From: Alphaproteobacteria bacterium
GTDB taxonomy: Bacteria > Pseudomonadota > Alphaproteobacteria > Rickettsiales > SXRF01
DNA length: 64,000 nt
NCBI GenBank assembly: GCA_025360605.1
Contig: JANYBV010000031.1
Coordinates: 129,063 to 193,062, forward strand
Reading direction: 5' to 3'
The notes under the pieces are model-generated. The model was not told the DNA's origin, searched no databases, and worked only from the letters and a program-made list of their open reading frames with translations. The position numbers were made by a program, and so were the translations under genes. Numbering within the stretch: position 1 is the first letter of the stretch; every line of letters begins with the position of its first letter. Below, piece after piece: positions 54,101 to 63,453 of the stretch.

Positions 54101-55779
54101 CGTGATTCTTTCTTCATGAGGATGGTCTTGCCATAGCTGGCGATGGGTTTTAAGTGGCATCCGGATGGAGACTTGAGGTCTTCCAGCCTGTTGGAATTAA
54201 TAAATACGAATACGTTGTGGGTGCTGGTAGCACAACGTTTCCAGAAGGTTTCGGGCGAGATCATCCAGTCATGCGTTTCGGGGTAATGTTCTACACCAAA
54301 AGTCAGCTCGCCTGTCCAGCCGACGACCGTGATGTTGCGCCCCAGATAAACAGGCAAATCCTGCCAGTAGGTGTCGTAAGCGGCTACGATATCCAGCGGT
54401 TTCAATTGCGGTAGCAATTCGACGGCGAGTGATTTGGTGCTGGCTTTATCCAGTGAACCGGCCATGAAATTGGCGGTGATGCCGGTGACCATACCAAAGC
54501 CCAGCAGCGACAGAATGAGTCTGGGCGTGGGGCATGGGCGCAACAATATTAACGAAAGCCATAGCAACACGGCTACCATCGGTAATAGCGGGATAAAAGA
54601 AATACTGCTGGTGACGGCGTTGATTTTCATTCCAAGGTTGCCGGACAATACCGGCGATAGTTGCGTCACCAGTATCAGTACACCAAACACTATGATTACC
54701 AGAATGGCATTCCGGCGCAGCGGTTCCAGCGGCAGGCTGTAATTCCACAATAGCGACAGGCGATGGCCCAGCAGGATGCATAGCGGCGGGAAAATCGGGA
54801 AGATGTAAGGCACGAGCTTGGAATGTGAGGTCGAGAAAAACAGCAGCGGCAACAGGATCCACAATAACAAAAACAACGTGTTTGGTTCGCGCCACTGGAT
54901 TTTCTTAAACACTGAAGGTAACAGGCCGCTCCAAGGCAAAAAACCCACCCATGTTACGGCGATGAAAAACCACCACGGCGCGGTGCGTTTATGTTCATTG
55001 GTCATGTAGCGAGTGAAATGCTCGTGGATGAAATAAAAATTCAGGAAATCGGGATGCGTCTGCGCCATTAGCAGGTGCCACTGCACGGTGATGGCCAGAA
55101 AAATTAGCGTTCCGGCAATTAGCTGTACTTCTTTAAGTAGCCGCCAGCGCCCGAGTATGGCAATCCACGCACCGATAACGAGTCCGGGGATGACAATGCC
55201 GATCAGCCCTTTGGTCATCACCGCCAGTGCCGAGGCCACATACATCAGCAGGTAGCGGTTACGTTTGCGGGATTTTTTCTGTGTGTGCTGGGCGGCAAGG
55301 AAACAGGCAAGGCAGGCGCTGATAAACAGGCTCACCGGCACGTCGAGTGTGGCCACACGGCTTAAGCCATAACCCATGACCGAGCTGGCCAGAACGCCGG
55401 CTGCCAGCAGGCCACTGGCGCGGCCATAAAGCAGGCGGGCGAGCGCGTAGGTGGTGAGGCAGGTGAAGGTCGTGAGCAGTGCCGTCATAAAACGTCCCGC
55501 AAATTCCCCCATGCCGAACGTGTGCATTACCAGTGCCTGCATCCAGTAAAACAGCGGCGGCTTTTCAAAGTACGGCACGCCGTTGATACGCGGGGTCAGC
55601 CAGTCTTCGGTGGCGAGCATCTGGCGGGGAAGCTCGATGTAGCGTGCCTCGCTGGGAATCAGGTAGGGGCGGGCACCAAGACCCAAGCAGAATAACAGGC
55701 CAACGGCCAGAAAAAGATGTATCAGGTCGCGGCGGTAACTTGCCTTAGGATTGATCGTCAGGTTAATGCCCATGTTCAC
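54097..55779 (-). CDS. ArnT-like glycosyltransferase 1 (PMT/GT83-type)
   Basis: The 560-residue protein is a polytopic GT-C transferase with about twelve helices. The N-terminal loop carries SEARYIELPRQMLATEDWLT near 39-58, and YFEKPPLFYWMQALVM near 69 is the conserved EKPP motif of ArnT and related transferases. ArnT moves Ara4N from undecaprenyl phosphate to lipid A at the periplasmic face. The C-terminal domain of about 130 residues is soluble. It overlaps the following ArnT-like gene by 17 bases and the ArnB-like gene by 4. Confidence 0.83.
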   Translation of the reverse strand: MNMGINLTINPKASYRRDLIHLFLAVGLLFCLGLGARPYLIPSEARYIELPRQMLATEDWLTPRINGVPYFEKPPLFYWMQALVMHTFGMGEFAGRFMTALLTTFTCLTTYALARLLYGRASGLLAAGVLASSVMGYGLSRVATLDVPVSLFISACLACFLAAQHTQKKSRKRNRYLLMYVASALAVMTKGLIGIVIPGLVIGAWIAILGRWRLLKEVQLIAGTLIFLAITVQWHLLMAQTHPDFLNFYFIHEHFTRYMTNEHKRTAPWWFFIAVTWVGFLPWSGLLPSVFKKIQWREPNTLFLLLWILLPLLFFSTSHSKLVPYIFPIFPPLCILLGHRLSLLWNYSLPLEPLRRNAILVIIVFGVLILVTQLSPVLSGNLGMKINAVTSSISFIPLLPMVAVLLWLSLILLRPCPTPRLILSLLGFGMVTGITANFMAGSLDKASTKSLAVELLPQLKPLDIVAAYDTYWQDLPVYLGRNITVVGWTGELTFGVEHYPETHDWMISPETFWKRCATSTHNVFVFINSNRLEDLKSPSGCHLKPIASYGKTILMKKESR

Positions 55780-57424
55780 ACATATTAATTACGGCAACGC
55801 GCCCTAAGCGCTTTATAATACAGACATGCTGCAAGTCCACTTTTAAGTCGCGTAGCCTGTCCATGGCTGCATACAGGTTCTTTTTCAGCACCACCATGGG
55901 AACTGCCGGTTTGCGTTTCGCCCATTCGTCCAAGGATAAAAACATCGAAGAGGTGGCTGGTTGTGAGGCCAGTTTTTTCTGGCCGTAGAGAAGATCGGCG
56001 GACTGGCTGTCAACAATCAGCAGTGGTTTTTTAACGTAAAAAGCGAAGGCGGAAATATCCTCGAATTCTTGGTACATGGCGACCGCTTCGCTGTCGCCTG
56101 CCTGTACATACTCGGCCATTTCCTTTTGTGATAATTTTTCACCGAACGACTCCACGCTGGCAATTAGCAACGGTAGCATCAGGAGGAGATGGGAACCCAG
56201 CAACGGCGCAAGCCAGTGTTGGGGAAGGCGCCAGCTCAGCACAATGGCAATCAGGCAATACACCGCACCAACTGCGATATGAATCCACGAAATTTCCTGA
56301 CAGGTGGCGAGCAGTTCGGTACTGGTGTTGGTGCATAGATGGTACATCAGCCATACCATGATGAACAGGCACACAAATGCGCCACTGGTGAGCGAACGCG
56401 TCACCCTGTCGCCTTTATCCATAAAGGGTTTGAGGTAAAGTGTGATAAGCATTACCAGCGGAGGCATGCCGACAATCATGTAATAGTTGGCCTTGGAGCC
56501 TGCGATCGAGAAAAATACCAGACAGAATAAAAACCACGACCACAGAAAGCGTGCCAAAGATGGGTACGAGCAGTGAGAGGGCTTGGTATTGCGTGTGAAA
56601 ATCAGGAGGAATAATGTCCACGGAATCAGGTAAAACAGGATTTTTGGCAGGTAATACCACCATGCGCCGGTGTGGTAATCATGTGGTTCGCGCTGGTTGA
56701 TAAAGCGCAGCCAATGCTCGTTCACAAAATAAAACCACGCAAAATCTTCGTTTTGCAGTGTAGCAGCGATATGCCAAGGTGCGGCAATCAGCAGGAAAAG
56801 TCCGATGCCCAGCGGTGACAGAAACTTCAGGTGATGCCACGACGGCTTTCGTTCCCACAGGTAAAATGAACCAATAATGCCACCGGCAAGAATGCAGGTG
56901 GTGAGGCCTTTGCTAAGCGCCGCCAAGGCAAGGCTTCCGTAAAACAAATGCAAATAACGTTTATTACTGTTTTGCTGCCACGTGAAAAACGAGAACATGG
57001 CAATGGAGAAAAAACAGGTCATGATCATATCACAAAGGATTTGCCGGCCAAATACCAGCATGGGAAGCGAGCTGATCAGCATGAGGGCAGCGAAAAGGCC
57101 GAGCGTGTCATTCCCTGTCGTTTTACGGGTGAAACGCTGGAGCGAGAATGCTGTGATAAAAAAAGCAAGGGCGGGAACCAGATGTACCGCCCACTCGTTG
57201 CGGCCGAACAGCGACATGGAAGCGGCCATCAGCCAGTAGAGCATCGGCGGTTTTTCGAGGTAGGGCACTCCGGCCAGATGCGGGATGATGAAGTTGCCGT
57301 TATCCAGCATGTCACGGGCAATAGAGGCATACATGCCCTCGTTATTGTCGAGCAACGGCGTGCTGCCAATTCCGTAGAAACAGCCAAAAACGATCAGAAA
57401 CCATGAAATAATGCGGAAACTCAT
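55763..57424 (-). CDS. ArnT-like glycosyltransferase 2 (PMT/GT83-type)
   Basis: The 553-residue paralogue of the adjacent transferase has LLDNNEGMYASIARDMLDNG near residue 23 and YLEKPPMLYWLMAASM near 55, the acidic and EKPP motifs of ArnT-like enzymes, about eleven helices, and a soluble C-terminal domain. Two such genes side by side suggest either two different sugars or two sites on the acceptor. It starts 39 bases after the MFS transporter gene, on the same strand. Confidence 0.82.
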   Translation of the reverse strand: MSFRIISWFLIVFGCFYGIGSTPLLDNNEGMYASIARDMLDNGNFIIPHLAGVPYLEKPPMLYWLMAASMSLFGRNEWAVHLVPALAFFITAFSLQRFTRKTTGNDTLGLFAALMLISSLPMLVFGRQILCDMIMTCFFSIAMFSFFTWQQNSNKRYLHLFYGSLALAALSKGLTTCILAGGIIGSFYLWERKPSWHHLKFLSPLGIGLFLLIAAPWHIAATLQNEDFAWFYFVNEHWLRFINQREPHDYHTGAWWYYLPKILFYLIPWTLFLLIFTRNTKPSHCSYPSLARFLWSWFLFCLVFFSIAGSKANYYMIVGMPPLVMLITLYLKPFMDKGDRVTRSLTSGAFVCLFIMVWLMYHLCTNTSTELLATCQEISWIHIAVGAVYCLIAIVLSWRLPQHWLAPLLGSHLLLMLPLLIASVESFGEKLSQKEMAEYVQAGDSEAVAMYQEFEDISAFAFYVKKPLLIVDSQSADLLYGQKKLASQPATSSMFLSLDEWAKRKPAVPMVVLKKNLYAAMDRLRDLKVDLQHVCIIKRLGRVAVINMCEHGH

Positions 57425-57463
57425 GCCGCAGAGGTATATATTGCGATGATTAGTGATGCAAGA

Positions 57464-58645
57464 TCAGTGTTTGCGGCGGAAGATAACCAGACCGGAAAAC
57501 AGGACGGATGCAAAGCTGGCACTGGCAGCAAACGTAGCGGCAGGACCAAAATTATCCCACAACATGCCGGCAATGATTCCCGAAGCCAGCATGGCGATGC
57601 CGGAAACCCCGTAAAAAACGCCAAACGCCGTGCCACGTAAATGTGCAGGGGCGTTGTCGGTCACCATGGCGGCTAGCAGCCCTTGCGAAAAAGCCATATG
57701 AAGTCCCCACAGGCCAACACCCGCCGCCAGCACCAGCACATCATTGCTGAGTGCCAGTGACACATTGGCCGCGATCAGGAACACGACGCTGAGCAACAGC
57801 AAGGAGGAACGATCCATGCGGTCGGATAACCGTCCCGCCGGATACGCGGCCAGCGCATAGACGATATTCATCACCACCATCACCATTGGCACCAGCGCTA
57901 TATCCACCCCGTCTGCTTTCGCTTTCAACAGTAAGAACGCATCCGACACGCGGGCGAGGGACAAAAGTGTGGCAAGGGCAACCACCTCCCAGTAGGTCTT
58001 GCCGATATGGCGTAGTTCACTGAATTTCAGCGTCTTGCGTTCGTCCACCGGATGGGTGGATTCCGGTTCCTTAACGCCGAAGGCCAGCACCACTACGGCG
58101 ATGAAGGCAGGAATCACGGCAATCCACAATACGTGCCGGATGTCACCGACATATAACGTCATATATACCATCGCCAGAATCGGGCCGAGAAACGCACCGA
58201 TGGTGTCCAGCGACTGGCGAAGCCCGAACGCGGCTCCGCGCAGCTCTGGCGGGGTGATGTCGGCAATCAGCGCGTCACGCGGTGCCCCGCGGATTCCTTT
58301 GCCGATACGGTCGATAAAACGTGCGGTCACCACCATCCCCAGCGAGTGTGCCAGCGGGAAAAGCGGCTTGGTGCAGGCAGCCATGCCATAGCCCATCAGG
58401 GTAATGAGTTTACGTTTGCCAAGGTAATCGCTCAAGGCTCCGGAGAAAATTTTGGTGATCAGTGCCGTGGCTTCGGCAATGCCTTCAATGAAGCCAATGG
58501 TGGTAACGCTGGCTCCCAATGCTGATACCATAAATAACGGCAGCAGGCTGTGAACCAGCTCGGAGGAAATGTCCATGAACATGCTGACCATACCCAGCGC
58601 CCAGATGGCCGAGGGGAGTTTTTTCGGCAATTGTTTAATGGGCAT
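57464..58645 (-). CDS. MFS transporter
   Basis: From the ATG at 58645 (MPIKQLPKKLP) the protein is 393 residues with twelve predicted helices. Family features include GALSDYLGKRKLITLMGYG near 65 (the MFS A-motif GxLxDxxGRRK) and FIDRIGKGIRGAPRDALIAD near 110-130. A longer frame upstream lies inside the CDF gene and is unlikely. It overlaps the CDF gene by 11 bases. The substrate is unknown; a fit with sugar, drug or metal export is possible. Confidence 0.87.
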   Translation of the reverse strand: MPIKQLPKKLPSAIWALGMVSMFMDISSELVHSLLPLFMVSALGASVTTIGFIEGIAEATALITKIFSGALSDYLGKRKLITLMGYGMAACTKPLFPLAHSLGMVVTARFIDRIGKGIRGAPRDALIADITPPELRGAAFGLRQSLDTIGAFLGPILAMVYMTLYVGDIRHVLWIAVIPAFIAVVVLAFGVKEPESTHPVDERKTLKFSELRHIGKTYWEVVALATLLSLARVSDAFLLLKAKADGVDIALVPMVMVVMNIVYALAAYPAGRLSDRMDRSSLLLLSVVFLIAANVSLALSNDVLVLAAGVGLWGLHMAFSQGLLAAMVTDNAPAHLRGTAFGVFYGVSGIAMLASGIIAGMLWDNFGPAATFAASASFASVLFSGLVIFRRKH

Positions 58646-59609
58646 GGCCGTGATCGTGGTGATGATCGTGGCTGTGTATATGCTCGGGTTCGCAGCCGGT
58701 GTGACATTCTCCGGTGGTATCGCCCATTTCGATCTGTACGGTGGCGTGATTGATGCGGAAGCGCTGTTCCAGCTCGTTGCGGATGGTTTGCAGGAACCGG
58801 TCACCCGGATGGCCCGCAGGCATCACCAAATGTGCCGACATGGCCACGCCCGTGGTGCTCATGGCCCAGATATGCAGATCATGCACCTCACGCACGCCGG
58901 CAAGACTGGCAAGAAACGTCCTCACCTCAGATGGTTCAATGCCCTCCGGAACGGCTTGCAGGGCGAGGGTGGTCGAGCCTTTGAGCAGCTGCCATGTGCT
59001 GAGGGTAATGACTACGACGATGGCAAGTCCAGCCAACGGGTCAAGCCATGTCCAGCCTGTATACATGAACACAAGGCCGGAAAGTACAACGCCCAGCGAA
59101 ATGGCGGCATCGGCTGCCATGTGGAGGAATGCGCCGCGCACGTTCAGGTCGTTTTTATCATGCCCGTGAAACAGCCATGCGGTCAGGCCATTGACGGCGA
59201 CACCAAGGCCAGCAACCACCATCACGGTGGTGGAGGCAGGTGCTTCTGGTGTGCCTAGACGCGAAAGGGCTTCCACGCCGATGCCGCCGACTACCAGTAA
59301 CAATAAAATGGCATTGGCAAGGCTGGCAAAAATCGACAGGCTCTGCAACCCGTAGGTAAACCGCTCGGAGGCTTCGCGCCGCGCCAGCAGTACCGCTACC
59401 CATGCCATGCACAAACCCAGCACATCGCTGGCATTGTGTCCCGCGTCGGCCAGCAAGGCGAGGGAATTGGCCTTTAGCCCGTAGATAATTTCCGCCGCGA
59501 CAAATGCGGTATTGAGTGCGATACCTGTTACAAAAGCACGGCTATGGTCATGCACCTGATGGTGCCCGTGGCCGCCGTGATGATGTGTGTGGTGGGTATG
59601 GGTGTTCAT
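58635..59609 (-). CDS. Cation diffusion facilitator (CDF) metal exporter
   Basis: The 324-residue protein is a CDF transporter of the CzcD/ZitB type. The N-terminus is His-rich (HTHHTHHHGGHGHH, then HDHSRAF) and the C-terminus ends with HIHSHDHHHDHGHAH. The transport-site motifs are DAGHNASD in TM2 and HMAADAAISLG in TM5. Six helices and a C-terminal soluble domain follow the family plan. It probably exports Zn, Co or similar divalent metals. It is divergent from the ABC permease gene. Confidence 0.92.
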   Translation of the reverse strand: MNTHTHHTHHHGGHGHHQVHDHSRAFVTGIALNTAFVAAEIIYGLKANSLALLADAGHNASDVLGLCMAWVAVLLARREASERFTYGLQSLSIFASLANAILLLLVVGGIGVEALSRLGTPEAPASTTVMVVAGLGVAVNGLTAWLFHGHDKNDLNVRGAFLHMAADAAISLGVVLSGLVFMYTGWTWLDPLAGLAIVVVITLSTWQLLKGSTTLALQAVPEGIEPSEVRTFLASLAGVREVHDLHIWAMSTTGVAMSAHLVMPAGHPGDRFLQTIRNELEQRFRINHATVQIEMGDTTGECHTGCEPEHIHSHDHHHDHGHAH

Positions 59610-59637
59610 GGTATTGTCCTACCAGACAATTCAACGA

Positions 59638-59666
59638 TTGACAAACCATCCGTAATTCACAATAAC
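59638..59666 (+). promoter_or_regulatory. Possible promoter for the ABC importer operon
   Basis: TTGACA (59638-59643) and AATAAC (59661-59666) are 17 bases apart in the gap between the divergent CDF and permease genes. The -35 is perfect, the -10 is weak. The expected start near 59673 would give a short leader; the AAGGAG ribosome site at 59678-59683 lies before the ATG at 59691. Confidence 0.4.
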
Positions 59667-59690
59667 GGCAGCACCTAAGGAGCATTCCGG

Positions 59691-61454
59691 ATGCAGGTTT
59701 CAGGCTTATCACAGCGTTTTGTCCCTCGCATTGCCTTCAGCGGAGCTGTTGGCAAGTCGGGAGTGCCGCGCCATGTCTGGTTCGATGCCATTGCCTTTGC
59801 TATCGTTATTTCGTTGTTCGTGTTTTTCTCATGGGGCATGAGCGAGATGGCTGCGCCCATCAGCAAGCTGGAACAAACCCCGATCAGCCTCGATATCGTT
59901 AATCTGCCGTCATACGCCTTGCGTACCACCCTGCGCATGCTGCTTGCAGTGCTGGCATCGCTGGTTTTTACCCTAATTTATGCCACGCTGGCGGCCAAAA
60001 GCCGCAAAGCCGGCCAAATCCTGATTCCTATTCTCGATATTTTGCAGTCGGTGCCGGTGCTGGGCTATATTTCCTTCACGGTCACCGGTTTTATTGCCCT
60101 GTTCCCCGGTAGCATGATGGGGGTAGAGTGCGCGGCGATTTTTGCTATTTTTACCTCGCAGGCATGGAACATGACCTTTAGCATGTACCAGTCGCTGACC
60201 ACCATTCCTAACGATATGAACGAAGCTTCGTTTGTGTTCAAGCTGTCCAGCTGGCAGAAATTCTGGAAAATGGAATTGCCTTACGCCATGCCCGGCCTGA
60301 TCTGGAACACCATGATGTCGATGTCGGGCGGGTGGTTTTTTGTGGTGGCTTCGGAAGCGATTACGGTGGGTAACCAGCAGATTACCCTTCCAGGGATCGG
60401 GTCTTATATTTCTCTGGCGATTGAACACAAGGACATGTCCGCCATCGGTTGGGCGATTTTTACCATGACGATCGTGATTTTACTCTATGACCAGCTTTTG
60501 TTCAGGCCGTTGGTGGCGTGGTCGGATAAATTCCGTTACGAACTTACCGCCAGTCAGGAAATTCCGCGCTCATGGGTGCTGACTCTCTTCGTCAAAAGCC
60601 GCCTGTGCCGCAAGCTTTTCAAGCCCGTTGGCTGGATTTCCCATAGGATCTTGCGTATCCGGTTGTTTAAGCAAAGCAGCAACTCTTTCCATTTCACCGA
60701 CTCGGAAGCACGCCTGTTCGATTATCTCTGGTATGCGCTGATAGTGCTGTTCGGGATTACAGCGTTGCGGCATCTGGCGGTGTTTCTGGTGATGAGCGTG
60801 GAGTGGCGGGATATTACCCATGTGACCTTCCTTGCCTGCATTACCATGCTGCGTGTGATTGTGCTGATTATACTGGCGTCCATTGTCTGGGTGCCGGTGG
60901 GTGTCTATATCGGGCTGCGGCCGAAAATGGCGGAGATGATCCAGCCGCTCGCGCAGTTCCTTGCCGCGTTTCCGGCGAATTTGTTATTTCCGGTGGCGGT
61001 ATTTGCCATCAGCCGCTATCACCTGAATCCGAACATATGGCTCAGTCCGCTGATGATTCTGGGCACGCAGTGGTATATCTTATTCAACGTCATCGCGGGG
61101 GCATCGGCATTTCCCAATGACCTGCGCGAGGCCTCACGCAACCTGCATGTCAAAGGCTGGCTGTGGTGGCGTAAAGTCATGCTACCTGGAGTATTTCCCT
61201 ATTATTTAACCGGCGCGATCACCGCCTCGGGCGGGGCGTGGAACGCCAGCATCGTTTCCGAGGTTGTCAGTTGGGGCGATCAGAGCTATGAAGCTGTGGG
61301 ACTTGGTGCCTACATCGCCCAGCAAACCAGCGCAGGGGATTATGCCCATATTGCGCTCGGGGTCGGGACGATGTCCTTTATTGTTGTGTTGTTTAATAAA
61401 TTTTTCTGGCGGCCGCTTTATAACGTGGCCGCACGAAAATTACGGTTTGATTGA
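59691..61454 (+). CDS. ABC transporter permease, two fused NitT/TauT-type domains
   Basis: The 587-residue permease contains two tandem binding-protein-dependent permease domains. Each has its EAA-type loop for coupling to the ATPase: MNEASFVFKLSSWQ near residue 178 and LREASRNLHVKGWLW near 478. About ten helices are seen. It most resembles the nitrate/sulfonate/taurine class. No substrate-binding protein lies nearby, so the substrate is unknown. The ATPase follows after 7 bases. Confidence 0.88.
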   Translation: MQVSGLSQRFVPRIAFSGAVGKSGVPRHVWFDAIAFAIVISLFVFFSWGMSEMAAPISKLEQTPISLDIVNLPSYALRTTLRMLLAVLASLVFTLIYATLAAKSRKAGQILIPILDILQSVPVLGYISFTVTGFIALFPGSMMGVECAAIFAIFTSQAWNMTFSMYQSLTTIPNDMNEASFVFKLSSWQKFWKMELPYAMPGLIWNTMMSMSGGWFFVVASEAITVGNQQITLPGIGSYISLAIEHKDMSAIGWAIFTMTIVILLYDQLLFRPLVAWSDKFRYELTASQEIPRSWVLTLFVKSRLCRKLFKPVGWISHRILRIRLFKQSSNSFHFTDSEARLFDYLWYALIVLFGITALRHLAVFLVMSVEWRDITHVTFLACITMLRVIVLIILASIVWVPVGVYIGLRPKMAEMIQPLAQFLAAFPANLLFPVAVFAISRYHLNPNIWLSPLMILGTQWYILFNVIAGASAFPNDLREASRNLHVKGWLWWRKVMLPGVFPYYLTGAITASGGAWNASIVSEVVSWGDQSYEAVGLGAYIAQQTSAGDYAHIALGVGTMSFIVVLFNKFFWRPLYNVAARKLRFD

Positions 61455-61461
61455 AAATTTT

Positions 61462-62757
61462 ATGACCGCATTGCTCGAACTGTCCACCATCACCCAGTCA
61501 TTCGCTAAAGGCGAAGGCCGCGAGCTTAAGGTGCTGGATAATGTGAATCTCACCCTTTCCGAAGGAGAGCTGGTGGGGCTGTTGGGCAAATCAGGTTCAG
61601 GTAAATCAACCTTGCTGCGGATTATAGCAGGGCTGATTACGCCCAGCGCAGGTAAGGTGGCTTTTCATGGACAAGGTGCTTCCGATAACGCACTGGATAT
61701 CTCCATGGTGTTCCAGAGTTTCGCTCTCTATCCGTGGTTGACGGTGTTGCAGAATGTGGAACTGGGGCTGGAAGCACTCGGCGTTCCCGAAAAGGAAATG
61801 CGTAAACGCGCGCTGGATGCCATCGATCTGATTGGTCTTGACGGGTATGAGTCCGCTTATCCGCGCGAGTTATCCGGTGGCATGAAACAGCGCGTAGGGT
61901 TTGCCCGCGCACTGGTGGTCAATCCGGCGCTGCTGTTGATGGATGAGCCGTTTTCGGCACTCGATGTGCTGACCGCCGAAACGCTGAAAACCGATTTCCT
62001 CGATCTGTGGATTGAACGCAAAATCCCCCTGAAATCGGTGTTGCTGGTTACCCATAACATTGAAGAAGCGGTGCTGATGTGCGACCGCATCCTGATTTTT
62101 TCGTCCAATCCGGGGCGTATTGCCGCAGAAATAAAAGTGGATATTCCGCACCCGCGCGACCGCCAGTCTGCCGCCTTTACTGCCATGGTGGAACAGATTT
62201 ACACACTGATGACATCGGGCATGCAAAAACGTGATTTTGCCAGCGTGCGCTCCAGCGAAATGACCATGCATGACAAGTTGCCGCGTGTGTCACCCAACCA
62301 GTTGTCGGGGTTGATGGAAGCGCTGATGGCATCGCCTTATAATGGTCGCGCCGATATTCCCGAACTCGATCAGGCGCTCGGCATGGGCACGGAAGATGTA
62401 CTGCATCTGGTGGAGGCGTTGCGTATTTTGAAGTTTGCCGAGGTGGCGGAGGGGGATATTCATTTAACCGCAGCGGGACAAATATTCGCTGATGCCGATA
62501 CGCAAAAGCGCAAACAGATTTTTGCCGAACACCTGATCCACAATATCCCGCTGGCGGCGTATGTGTACCGCGTGCTGCAAAGCCGTCCGGGAAATACCGC
62601 ACCGCGCATACGCTTTATCACCCAGCTTGAAGACCATATGGTGGAAGAAGATGCGATTGAAGCACTCTCGGCTGTCACCAGCTGGGGGCGATATGCCGAG
62701 TTGTTCGCCTATGATGATAATACGGAAATGTACAGCCTCGAAAATCCATCGGCGTAA
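61462..62757 (+). CDS. ABC transporter ATPase with AAA-associated C-terminal domain
   Basis: From the ATG at 61462 (MTALLELSTI) the protein is 431 residues. The ATPase domain has Walker A LGKSGSGKST near 41, the signature LSGGMKQRVGFARAL near 137, Walker B LLLMDEPFSALD near 160 and the switch His in VTHNIEEA near 198. From about residue 270 an extra helical domain follows, as in nitrate/sulfonate-type ATPases with an AAA-associated domain (PF09821 as I recall). A longer upstream frame overlaps the permease and is unlikely. It ends 14 bases before a convergent gene. Confidence 0.88.
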   Translation: MTALLELSTITQSFAKGEGRELKVLDNVNLTLSEGELVGLLGKSGSGKSTLLRIIAGLITPSAGKVAFHGQGASDNALDISMVFQSFALYPWLTVLQNVELGLEALGVPEKEMRKRALDAIDLIGLDGYESAYPRELSGGMKQRVGFARALVVNPALLLMDEPFSALDVLTAETLKTDFLDLWIERKIPLKSVLLVTHNIEEAVLMCDRILIFSSNPGRIAAEIKVDIPHPRDRQSAAFTAMVEQIYTLMTSGMQKRDFASVRSSEMTMHDKLPRVSPNQLSGLMEALMASPYNGRADIPELDQALGMGTEDVLHLVEALRILKFAEVAEGDIHLTAAGQIFADADTQKRKQIFAEHLIHNIPLAAYVYRVLQSRPGNTAPRIRFITQLEDHMVEEDAIEALSAVTSWGRYAELFAYDDNTEMYSLENPSA

Positions 62758-62771
62758 TATTGGCCGTCCGC

Positions 62772-63293
62772 TTACGCGACAAGATTATTGCCCTGATTAA
62801 TCACATTCTGCGCGTCTTTCAGCAACGTGGTGTTGTTGCTGTTGATGCGGGTGTTGTAGCTATTAATCAGGCTTTGCACCTGTGAGGTGGATTGCGATTT
62901 CTGCGCATGTGATGCCTGCGTGGCTTCAACCGCTGCTTGCGTTGGTTGGGTCGAGGTTTTTTCTGAAAGCAATGCGCTAAACAATCCCGCGAGCGGATTG
63001 GACGAAGTGCTGGCCGAACCCACCAGTGCCGAGGTGATGCTACCGCTGGACGTGGAATCGCTGACACCCTGTAACAATGACAAGACGTTCGGGGAAAGCC
63101 CGATCAGGTTATTCAGCGATGCAGACGAGGTGCTGGGGATGACAGGAGTCGCGGGCGAGGTGGGCGAGGCGGGGGTAGCCGTTTGCGTATCCGATGAAAC
63201 GGGCGCAGTATCTGCCACAGCCGTCAACGGCTGGTTGTTCTGCAACTGGCTTAAATACGTGCTTGGATTAAAACTGCCGATACTTCCGACCAT
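62772..63293 (-). CDS. Ser/Thr/Gln-rich hypothetical protein
   Basis: From the ATG at 63293 (MVGSIGSFNPSTYLSQLQ) the protein is 173 residues; a longer frame starts 31 codons earlier, but AGGA is 7 bases before this ATG. The sequence is low in complexity and rich in Ser, Thr, Ala and Gln, with a Pro/Thr stretch near 35-55 (ATPASPTSPATPVIPST) and a polar C-terminal helix (INSYNTRINSNNTTLLKDA). No signal peptide or membrane helix. Unknown. It is divergent from the similarly composed gene at 63454. Confidence 0.6.
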   Translation of the reverse strand: MVGSIGSFNPSTYLSQLQNNQPLTAVADTAPVSSDTQTATPASPTSPATPVIPSTSSASLNNLIGLSPNVLSLLQGVSDSTSSGSITSALVGSASTSSNPLAGLFSALLSEKTSTQPTQAAVEATQASHAQKSQSTSQVQSLINSYNTRINSNNTTLLKDAQNVINQGNNLVA

Positions 63294-63453
63294 AACGCCA
63301 TCCTGGCTAATATTTTTATACTTGTTAATTATATCACGGGTGGGGTTAAAAATCCACAAATGATGCAATCTATTGATTTGTATCATTAATTATTTTTTGG
63401 CGTATTTTTTGCTTTATGTGTCCCATCCAGTAATTTCCCGATCAGGAGGACAT

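Noticed and set aside
54100-54160. Longer ArnB-like protein starting 20 codons upstream
   Set aside because: The extra N-terminus lies inside the ArnT-like gene, and the ATG at 54100 has a good ribosome site and matches ArnB.
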